Shown here in pieces: positions 1-5,721 of a stretch of DNA of 9,282 nt. This stretch comes from Deltaproteobacteria bacterium (lineage in GTDB: Bacteria > Desulfobacterota > Desulfobacteria > Desulfobacterales > ETH-SRB1). The DNA is taken from the NCBI GenBank assembly GCA_003647525.1, contig QMMZ01000042.1, positions 1 to 9,282 on the forward strand. Direction: 5' to 3'. The first letter of the stretch is position 1. Every line of letters begins with the position of its first letter. A program made the position numbers and the translations under genes. The notes beneath the pieces were generated by a model. The model searched no databases. It saw only the letters and a program-made list of their open reading frames with translations, and was not told the DNA's origin.

Positions 1-1
1 C

Positions 2-112
2 ACAATAGTTCTGGGCAGGCGCGGCCTCTCAGCAGTAAAAGGGTTTTTCATGGGAAGTGTCACAACCAGCGTCTTCAATCGCTCTACAAGTCTGGCAACC
101 TGGATCGTTTAG
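2..112 (+). CDS. Universal stress protein (UspA family), C-terminal end, cut by window edge
   Basis: An open frame enters from the left edge and ends at TAG 110-112. Its 36 residues begin TIVLGRRGLSAV and end ATWIV. They contain the UspA nucleotide-binding signature G-x2-G-x9-G-S (GRRG, nine residues, GS), followed by the usual Usp ending, a hydrophobic strand with W-I-V close to the C-terminus. Usp proteins are soluble cytoplasmic stress proteins, and those with this motif usually bind ATP. The ending is where a normal Usp stops, so the 3' end looks complete; the rest lies outside the window. The stop codon directly abuts a MITE-like element. A cation antiporter gene follows on the same strand 139 bp later, and the two may once have been co-transcribed. 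The assignment rests on a short but diagnostic motif. Confidence 0.8.
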   Translation, partial: TIVLGRRGLSAVKGFFMGSVTTSVFNRSTSLATWIV

Positions 113-218
113 TATAGACTTTCAGATAAATAATTTCACTGTGTTATCAGTCGTCGAAGTATAACTAATACGCCTTCCTCCTTCTGGCCTTGTGAAATTA
201 ATTATCTGAAAGTCTATA
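113..218 (+). mobile_element. MITE-like element, copy A (106 bp, long terminal inverted repeats)
   Basis: The element begins TATAGACTTTCAGATAA and ends with its reverse complement. The terminal inverted repeats are 27 bp (113-139 and 192-218) with one mismatch, around a 52-bp non-coding core. A second copy at 5614-5719 is its reverse complement with a single difference (A at 158, C in the other copy). Both ends read TATA, consistent with a TA target duplication as made by IS630/Tc1-mariner-type transposases, but the donor is not visible and this is inference. The copy begins at the base after the usp stop codon and ends 33 bp before the antiporter start. As RNA it would fold into a long hairpin without a U-tract. 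Confidence 0.88.
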
Positions 219-220
219 GT
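190..220 (+). promoter_or_regulatory. Possible outward promoter at the MITE right end
   Basis: TTGTGA (190-195) resembles a -35 box (4 of 6 bases). TATAGT (215-220) resembles a -10 box (5 of 6). The -10 is built from the last four bases of the MITE plus the first two bases of flanking DNA. The 19-bp spacer is longer than ideal, so this is weak. Transcription would start near 227, leaving a leader of about 25 nt that carries the AAAAGG ribosome-binding site (237-242) of the antiporter gene. Confidence 0.25.
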
Positions 221-251
221 AGTCAGGTTCAAAGTTAAAAGGTTTACGGTT

Positions 252-1523
252 ATGGAAATTCCTGGTCTAAATCAATTTATCCTGCCTGAAATGCTACATC
301 CACTGGTTTATATAGGACTTCTCCTTCTTTTGAGCTATGCGGGAGGAAAAGTCGCCAGTTATCTCAAAGCTCCCAGGATTAGCGGGTATATTGTAATCGG
401 AATGCTTATAAGCCCTTCAGTCCTGGGGCTTTTCCATGAAAGACTGATAAAAGAAGACCTGGCACTGATAACCGATATAGCTTTGGCGATCATCGCCTTT
501 TCTATCGGCGGGTCTCTTCGGATGTCAAAATTAAGGAAGCTTGGAAGTCATATTCTATGGATTACATTAACAGAGGCTTTTGGCGCTTTCCTTTTAACCA
601 CAACAGTTCTCACCATCTTTTTTTATCTGATCTATGGATTAAAGGGGCTTCCGCCTTCTTTTTATACCTTTTATTTTCCCATGGCATTCGTAATCGGTGC
701 GATCAGCGCAGCCACAGCCCCGGCAGCTACCCTGGCAATCATTCATGAATACAGGGCAAAAGGACCATTTACCAGTATACTTTTAGGAGTTGTTGCTCTG
801 GATGACAGCCTTGCAATTATTTTTGCCGCGTTTGCTATTACCATAGCCCAAACTTTCGTAAATCAGGAAGCAATCACCTGGTATAATTTCCTGCTTTCTC
901 CCATCTTTTCCATACTGATATCTATATCTATAGGCGGTGCATTGGGGTTGTGTCTTCGAAAGCTGATTCCTTTTATATCCCGTGGAAAAGCAATGCTCGG
1001 AATAATAATCGGATCTATTTTTCTGGTCAGCGGACTGGCAATAAGCCTTAAAGTTTCTCCTTTGCTTGCCAATATGATGCTCGGCTTTGTAGTGGCCAAT
1101 TTAGCAGAACACCCCGGGGATATTTTTACGCTTGTCGAAAGCATAGAAGAACCGATTTTTGCAATGTTTTTTACACTGGCAGGCGCACACCTTGATCTTA
1201 AAGTAATGCAAACAGCCGGCTGGATAGCTCTTCTAATCAGTCTTGGAAGATTTTCCGGAAAGATACTGGGAGTCCGTTTTGGCGCACAAATCTCTCATGC
1301 TCCTCAGACAGTCAAAAAATATCTGAGCATGGCTCTCCTGCCAACGGCCGGAGTTACTGTAGGCTTAGTCCTGGAGGCTGGTGTGGTGCTTGGCCAGCCA
1401 GCTCTTTCGCAAATAATGGTAAACGCTGTGCTGGGATCTGTAATTATTAATGAGCTTGTGGCGCCATTTTTTATCCGCTTCGCTTTATTCAAGGCAGGTG
1501 AAGCAAAATCAGGTGAAAGGTAA
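252..1523 (+). CDS. Cation:proton antiporter, CPA2 / Na+/H+ exchanger family
   Basis: This 423-residue, strongly hydrophobic protein has about 12-13 predicted membrane segments from residue ~16 to ~415. It should sit in the inner membrane and exchange Na+ or K+ for H+. Family marks are the early PRISGYIVIGMLISP segment (41-55), the SAATAPAATLAII helix (~152-164), the paired aspartates in VALDDSLAII (D184, D185) expected at the ion-binding site, FFTLAGAHLDL (306-316), and a late R/K-bearing helix (GRFSGKILG, 332-340). The length fits a bare transporter domain: there is no C-terminal RCK/TrkA-N or TrkA-C domain. The ATG at 252 follows AAAAGG (237-242) at 9 bp. A CBS-domain gene starts 3 bp after the stop, so the two are almost certainly co-transcribed and the CBS protein may be the missing regulatory module in trans. 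Ion specificity cannot be read from sequence. Confidence 0.9.
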   Translation: MEIPGLNQFILPEMLHPLVYIGLLLLLSYAGGKVASYLKAPRISGYIVIGMLISPSVLGLFHERLIKEDLALITDIALAIIAFSIGGSLRMSKLRKLGSHILWITLTEAFGAFLLTTTVLTIFFYLIYGLKGLPPSFYTFYFPMAFVIGAISAATAPAATLAIIHEYRAKGPFTSILLGVVALDDSLAIIFAAFAITIAQTFVNQEAITWYNFLLSPIFSILISISIGGALGLCLRKLIPFISRGKAMLGIIIGSIFLVSGLAISLKVSPLLANMMLGFVVANLAEHPGDIFTLVESIEEPIFAMFFTLAGAHLDLKVMQTAGWIALLISLGRFSGKILGVRFGAQISHAPQTVKKYLSMALLPTAGVTVGLVLEAGVVLGQPALSQIMVNAVLGSVIINELVAPFFIRFALFKAGEAKSGER

Positions 1524-1526
1524 AAA

Positions 1527-1994
1527 ATGAGAGGCATTAAAGAAGAAGTAGAGCACATGAAGATAAGCGAACTGGCTGCAATTCTCAAAAAGAGAAAACT
1601 TCCGCTGATTCACGAAGATGCGGATATTAGAGAAGTGGTTGATGCAATGATTCGCTATGAATGCAACCGGCTTCTTTATGTAGTGGATAGCAATGAAAAA
1701 CTAAGCGGTGTTATTTCTTTGAGAGTCCTGTCCCGACATGTTTTTTCTCCAAGCCATGAGCCTCAAATCCACCCAAGATTTCTCATAAGCATGATCACTG
1801 CCAAAAAAGCAAAGGATATCATGCAAAAAAATACAGTAGTTGCGACTGAAGAAGAAGAAGTGAAACAAGTGCTGAAAAGGATGATCAGGACAGGTGTTGA
1901 AGACATCCCTGTTTTGGATAAAGAGAAAAGGATAATCGCTGATCTCACGCTTGCCGATCTTTTAAGATTTGTAGTTAACTCAAATGAACATTAA
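1527..1994 (+). CDS. Two-CBS-domain protein, likely regulator of the antiporter
   Basis: A small soluble protein (155 aa) made almost entirely of a tandem CBS pair (Bateman module). CBS1 is about residues 11-72 (KISELAAIL, then CNRLLYVVDSNEKLSGVISL). CBS2 is about 93-151 (KKAKDIMQKNTVVATEEE, then GVEDIPVLDKEKRIIADLTLADLL). Such modules bind adenine nucleotides or S-adenosyl compounds and switch attached or partner enzymes and channels. The gene lies 3 bp after the antiporter stop. GGTGAAAGG (1512-1520) at the end of the antiporter gene gives a ribosome-binding site for ATG 1527. An alternative ATG at 1557 (MKISELAA...) would begin right at CBS1 but has a weaker upstream site. Binding to the antiporter is inferred from operon context only. 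Confidence 0.85.
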   Translation: MRGIKEEVEHMKISELAAILKKRKLPLIHEDADIREVVDAMIRYECNRLLYVVDSNEKLSGVISLRVLSRHVFSPSHEPQIHPRFLISMITAKKAKDIMQKNTVVATEEEEVKQVLKRMIRTGVEDIPVLDKEKRIIADLTLADLLRFVVNSNEH

Positions 1995-2010
1995 ACGTAG
2001 CCTTTCACCG

Positions 2011-2086
2011 CTTGAAACTTGAAATTGGAAAGTAGAAATTGGGAAGAACAGTACAAAAGCATGAGGGTCAAATTTCCAATTTCTAA
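2011..2086. repeat. Intergenic direct/inverted repeat cluster (GAAATTGG motif)
   Basis: GAAATTGG occurs twice in direct orientation (2021-2028 and 2035-2042, 14-bp period). GAAATTGGAAA (2021-2031) has an exact reverse complement at 2073-2083, and AGAAATTGG (2034-2042) pairs with CCAATTTCT (2076-2084). The right arm can therefore pair with either left arm. It lies between the converging CBS gene and nuclease remnant, in a 137-bp gap with no other gene. It has no U-tract typical of an intrinsic terminator. It may be a remnant of a dispersed intergenic repeat family, which is inference. Confidence 0.5.
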
Positions 2087-2131
2087 CCCACAAACCCTGC
2101 TAAAGTGTTACAAAATGTGTTTCCATCATTT

Positions 2132-2470
2132 CTAAAGCTTTTCAATGACCCAGTTACCTATATTTCTATCCGTAAATTCAACTCCAAAGAGATAAATCTC
2201 CTTGCCAACGACTTGATACTTCTCAAAATATTTTTTGTCTTTGATCTGCTTTAAGGCATTGTCCTTATCCCCGTTGAATTTGAACTCAAAGATATGCACA
2301 TCTTTATCAATGATAACAGCGTCTGGCCGCCCTTTGTTTGTTTTTACCTCAGCTTTTACTTTTAATCCGATCAAAGAAAATATCAGATAAAAAATTGTCT
2401 GGTAATATTTTTCTTTTTTTGTAAAATTCTCTCTTCGGGTAATTAAAAAAAATACTTTTCGGACAGCCAC
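2132..2470 (-). pseudogene. Orphan C-terminal PD-(D/E)XK nuclease domain (DUF1703/PDDEXK_9-like remnant)
   Basis: The frame encodes about 112 residues matching the C-terminal nuclease-like domain of the large AAA-ATPase-like + PD-(D/E)XK proteins (normally ~500-580 aa). Visible are the EKYYQTIFYLIFSLIGL helix (20-36), the strand with GRPDAVI (D50), the FEFK motif (E62, K64) and the typical tail EIYLFGVEF...NIGNWVIEKL. The E-x-K and D residues of the nuclease core are present. The N-terminal ATPase-like domain is wholly missing. The only in-frame start is a GTG (2468-2470) two codons after an in-frame TAA, with no ribosome-binding site. The 5' end is cut short by the neighbouring plus-strand gene, and a run of eight A/T lies near the break. 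I read it as a truncated, probably untranslated remnant. A stand-alone small nuclease is less likely. Confidence 0.7.
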
Positions 2471-2519
2471 TAATTAAAATATAGTCTTATCAATAAAAAA
2501 AAGGTTAGTGGGAGAAAGC

Positions 2520-3078
2520 ATGGAAAGAAAATTGAAAGTATTTGCTCAACCGTCTCGGCTCAGTGAGACTGCGGCTAATATTATATTGGTTGCTTTTTAT
2601 TCATTTTTCATTTATCGGTTTACTGTTCATTACATTGAGACGCATCGCGTAAGCAGTCTGCTTTATGTGCTTGTAGAAAGTATGTTTGTCATTATGGCCT
2701 TTACGCGTCGAAAGCCATCCCAAATATCAACTTCCTTTACCACGTGGATCATAGCCTTTTCCGGCGCGCTTTTACCTTTACTGGCCTTACCAACAGGGAC
2801 CTGAGACTATTTTGTGCCTCAGGCATTACAATTACTGTCGGTTTTGCTTCAGGGCTATGGGATTTTATCCCTTAATAAAAGCTTTGGCCTGGTGGCTGCT
2901 AACCGTGGAATTATTACGGACGGTTTCTACAGGTTTATACTGTATCCGCTATATTTCTCATATTTTATAGGCATTGATAGTTTTTTGATTAACCATTTCA
3001 GCTTTTATAATGCCTTTTTATTTAAGAGCAAGCGAAAACTTAAAAAAAGCCAGAATAGATGATGATGAATGGTATTAG
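2520..3078 (+). pseudogene. Broken isoprenylcysteine carboxyl methyltransferase-like membrane protein
   Basis: An intact relative would be a ~200-residue membrane protein of the ICMT/PEMT-like methyltransferase family. ATG 2520 follows GGAG (2511-2514); a GTG at 2508 is a poorer start. The reading runs through two to three hydrophobic segments to FSGALLPLLALPTGT and hits TGA at 2802-2804. The same frame then continues (DYFVPQALQLL...) into the family signature SFGLVAANRGIITDGFYR and ends at 3062. The RHPxY motif, which helps bind S-adenosylmethionine, reads ILYPLY here, so the conserved Arg and His are lost. From about 3010 a shifted frame (RASENLKKARIDDDEWY, stop at 3076-3078) resembles the acidic EE..L.DxEY tail of the family better, suggesting a late frameshift. 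Stop, motif loss and frameshift together indicate a decayed gene. Family assignment is firm; the exact lesions need a relative for alignment. Confidence 0.75.
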
Positions 3079-3130
3079 GGCTCGGTCTGACTAGATGAGT
3101 AGTCACAAATAATTATAATACAGGTGGATT

Positions 3131-5422
3131 ATGAACAACAATACGTTTATATCCAGAATTGCTGAAGAACAAAATATAAATAATAATCAGGTTCAGGCAG
3201 TAGCTTCTCTTCTATCGGAAGGCGCAACAATTCCGTTTATCTCGCGCTATAGAAAAGAAGCCACAGGCAGTCTTGACGAACTCGCTGTTATGGCTGTCAG
3301 GGACAGGCTGAACCAGCTTATGGAACTGGAAGAACGAAAGGAAGCGATCCTCAAATCTCTTGAAAAACACGGTCATCTGACGGACGAACTGCGGGAAAAG
3401 GTTCTTGCCGCAGAATCCATGACTGTGCTTGAAGACCTGTATCTTCCTTATAAGCCCAAACGACGGACAAGGGCAATTATAGCAAAGGAAAAAGGGCTGG
3501 AACCGCTGGCGCTGATAATTTTTGAACAAAAGGGAGTAAATCCGATCAAAGAAGCAAAATCTTTCATTGATGCTGAAAAGGGGGTTGAGTCTGTTGAAGA
3601 TGCCCTGGCCGGCGCCAGAGATATAATTGCAGAAATCATAAATGAGGATGATAAGGCCAGAGCCCTGCTGAGGAACCTCTTTTTTACAAAAGCTGTGATT
3701 AAAAGCCGGGTTGCTTCAGGCATGGAGGAAAAAGGGGCTAAATTCAGGGATTATTTTGACTGGGAGGAACCAGTTGCCGGCGTTCCTTCTCACAGGATGC
3801 TAGCCATGAGACGGGGTGAAAGCGAAGACTTTTTGAACCTTGCCATACTGCCTGACGAAGATGAAGCAACAGCTATACTTGAAAACCTGTTTATTAATGG
3901 AGAAGGTGATGATTCCGCACAGGTAAATATAGCCATAAAGGACTGCTACAAGCGTCTTCTTTCCCGTTCAATGGAAACCGAAACCAGGCTCCACGCAAAA
4001 GAAAGGGCTGATACTGAAGCAATAAAAGTGTTCGTAGACAATCTCCGCCAGCTCCTGCTTGCTCCGCCGCTGGGAGCAAAACGCGTAATGGGAATAGACC
4101 CGGGATTCAGAACAGGCTGCAAGCTTGTCTGTCTTGACCCGCAGGGGAAACTGCTTCATTACGATACTGTTTATCCCCATATGTCTGAAAAAAAGGCTCT
4201 TTCAGAAAGCGGGAAGATAAAATCCCTGTGCGAAGAGTTCGATATTGAAGTCATAGCCGTTGGAAACGGCACGGCCGGCAGAGAAACAGAAGCCTTTGTC
4301 AAAGCTGTCCCTTTTTCAAAGTCTGTGCAGGTTATAATGGTCAATGAGAGCGGTGCGTCAATATATTCCGCATCTGAAGCGGCAAGGGAAGAATTCCCGG
4401 ATCATGATCTAACGGTACGCGGAACTGTATCAATCGGAAGACGCTTGATGGACCCGCTTGCAGAGCTTGTAAAGATCGATCCCAAATCAATAGGCGTCGG
4501 CCAGTACCAGCATGATGTCAATCAGAAAGCCTTGAAACAGGCCCTTGATGATGTTGTTATGAGTTGTGTTAACGGTATAGGTGTTGATCTGAACAGAGCC
4601 AGCGCCCAGCTCCTTACCTATGTTTCAGGCCTGAACGCAGGTATCGCAAAAAACATTATCGCGTATCGTGAGGAAACCGGCCCATTCAAGTCCAGGCAGC
4701 AACTGACAGAAGTGCCGCGTCTTGGCCCCAAAGCGTTTGAACAGTCTGCTGGTTTTTTAAGAATCATTGACGGTGAAAACCCGCTGGATGCCAGCGCAGT
4801 GCATCCTGAAAGTTACTATATTGTTGACGCCATAGCGAGAGACCTTGAGACAATGGTCGTTGATATTATAAAAAAACCTGATGTAAGGGATCAAATTGAT
4901 ATTTCAAAATATGTTACTGATGCAGTCGGAATTCCCACACTAAATGATATCCTTGATGAACTGGCAAAACCTGGACGTGATCCAAGGAAAAAATTCGAAG
5001 TATTCGCATTTGCAGATGGTATTGAAAAAATCGAAGACCTGAGACCTGGAATGAAAATCCCGGGAATTGTGACAAATATCACCGCGTTCGGCGCTTTTGT
5101 CGATATCGGCGTGCATCAGGACGGCCTTGTTCATGTCAGCCAGATGGCAGACAGGTTTGTAAAAAATCCCGCTGATATTGTAAAAGTTCAGCAAAAGGTT
5201 ACGGTAACCGTGCTTGAGGTTGACCTTGCCAGAAACAGGATTTCTCTCTCAATGAAATCGCAGGCAGAGAAGTCGGGTACTGACGTGGAAAATTCGGGCT
5301 TAAAAAAGGCTCAAAAGCGTAACAAAAAACCAAAAAATAAGAACAAAAAGAACTTAAGCAGCGGGAATGCGCCGTTTAATAACCCGCTGGCAGAAGCCTT
5401 AATAAAAAGCGGGCTTAAATAA
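3131..5422 (+). CDS. tex: Tex, transcription accessory RNA-binding protein
   Basis: At 763 residues this is full length for Tex, a conserved cytoplasmic nucleic-acid-binding protein related to eukaryotic Spt6 and linked to transcription and stress tolerance. Order of domains: N-terminal helical Tex_N region (1-~190, with ATIPFISRYRKEATGSLDE at 32-50), YqgF/RNase H-fold domain (~318-446; GIDPGFRTGCK at 321-331, VGNGTAGRETE at 377-387, NESGASIYSAS at 405-415), helix-hairpin-helix repeats (~490-550; GPFKSRQQL and VPRLGPKAFEQ), and an S1 RNA-binding domain (~641-709; GIVTNITAFGAFVDIGVHQDG, then LVHVSQMA). A Lys/Asn-rich linker (~725-740) precedes a short conserved-looking tail (NPLAEALIKSGL). ATG 3131 follows AGGTGG (3122-3127). 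It stands alone downstream of the broken methyltransferase and converges on the helicase operon. All domains look intact. Confidence 0.97.
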   Translation: MNNNTFISRIAEEQNINNNQVQAVASLLSEGATIPFISRYRKEATGSLDELAVMAVRDRLNQLMELEERKEAILKSLEKHGHLTDELREKVLAAESMTVLEDLYLPYKPKRRTRAIIAKEKGLEPLALIIFEQKGVNPIKEAKSFIDAEKGVESVEDALAGARDIIAEIINEDDKARALLRNLFFTKAVIKSRVASGMEEKGAKFRDYFDWEEPVAGVPSHRMLAMRRGESEDFLNLAILPDEDEATAILENLFINGEGDDSAQVNIAIKDCYKRLLSRSMETETRLHAKERADTEAIKVFVDNLRQLLLAPPLGAKRVMGIDPGFRTGCKLVCLDPQGKLLHYDTVYPHMSEKKALSESGKIKSLCEEFDIEVIAVGNGTAGRETEAFVKAVPFSKSVQVIMVNESGASIYSASEAAREEFPDHDLTVRGTVSIGRRLMDPLAELVKIDPKSIGVGQYQHDVNQKALKQALDDVVMSCVNGIGVDLNRASAQLLTYVSGLNAGIAKNIIAYREETGPFKSRQQLTEVPRLGPKAFEQSAGFLRIIDGENPLDASAVHPESYYIVDAIARDLETMVVDIIKKPDVRDQIDISKYVTDAVGIPTLNDILDELAKPGRDPRKKFEVFAFADGIEKIEDLRPGMKIPGIVTNITAFGAFVDIGVHQDGLVHVSQMADRFVKNPADIVKVQQKVTVTVLEVDLARNRISLSMKSQAEKSGTDVENSGLKKAQKRNKKPKNKNKKNLSSGNAPFNNPLAEALIKSGLK

Positions 5423-5613
5423 ATCTCTAAGACCTATGGACTCGTAAAAAAAAATAACCCATTCAGCGCAAACTCCATAATTGGGATGTTATTTCAATGG
5501 GTTACACCCCCACTATACCCATCAAGGGGGGAATTTGAAGGGTTTTCTCCTTAAAGAAACGGCATTGAGTTTATACCTGAATCTTGCATGAAAATTGATG
5601 AGAAACTGGTGGC
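5423..5613. other. Intergenic region between converging operons, with a second hairpin
   Basis: This 191-bp non-coding stretch follows the tex stop and ends at MITE copy B. Besides the minus-strand terminator listed separately, it contains CCCCC (5507-5511) facing GGGGG (5526-5530) across a 14-nt loop, without a T-run on either strand. No convincing plus-strand intrinsic terminator for tex is visible. I see no open frame of interest. Confidence 0.5.
5446..5504 (-). terminator. Rho-independent terminator for the minus-strand helicase operon
   Basis: Read on the minus strand, TAACCCATT (5504-5496) pairs exactly with AATGGGTTA (5463-5455) across a 32-nt loop and is followed directly by nine T residues (5454-5446). 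This stem plus U-tract fits an intrinsic terminator. It lies about 218 bp beyond the stop of the minus-strand partner gene, with MITE copy B in between. The loop is long for a terminator, so efficiency may be modest; CTCC/GGGA inside the loop may fold further. Read on the plus strand it has no U-tract after the stem. Confidence 0.6.
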
Positions 5614-5719
5614 TATAGACTTTCAGATAATTAATTTCACAAGGCCAGAAGGAGGAAGGCGTATTAGTTATACGTCGACGACTGATAACACAGTGAAATT
5701 ATTTATCTGAAAGTCTATA
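5614..5719 (-). mobile_element. MITE-like element, copy B (106 bp, inverted relative to copy A)
   Basis: The reverse complement of this block matches 113-218 at 105 of 106 positions; the one difference is the base at 5674. The match extends one further base (G in element orientation) on each side. The terminal inverted repeats are 27 bp with one mismatch, ending in TATA. In this copy the core contains the perfect palindrome CGTCGACG (5673-5680) nested between GTTAT (5667-5671) and ATAAC (5685-5689). The element ends 2 bp from the stop codon of the minus-strand partner gene (5722-5724), so it would be transcribed as that operon's 3' end. It has no coding capacity and no transposase nearby. Confidence 0.88.
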
Positions 5720-5721
5720 CA

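Noticed and set aside
2802..2804. TGA as a selenocysteine codon
   Set aside because: The downstream hairpins are too close and too short for a typical bacterial SECIS, the gene has lost its RHP motif, and its 3' end is frameshifted. Decay explains everything seen, so recoding is kept only as a low-probability alternative.
3114..3119. Perfect TATAAT just before tex
   Set aside because: It lies only 11 bp before the ATG, so transcription from it would start within or after the ribosome-binding site AGGTGG. No matching -35 box is visible at 16-18 bp. The region is AT-rich.
5507..5531. C5/G5 hairpin as a tex terminator
   Set aside because: The stem is only five base pairs with a 14-nt loop and is followed by AATTTG instead of a T-run, so intrinsic termination is not supported.
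113..5719. The two elements as ends of a composite transposon carrying the 5.4-kb segment
   Set aside because: The segment contains housekeeping tex and an antiporter operon with no transposase. Each element also has its own complete pair of terminal repeats, so independent insertions are simpler.
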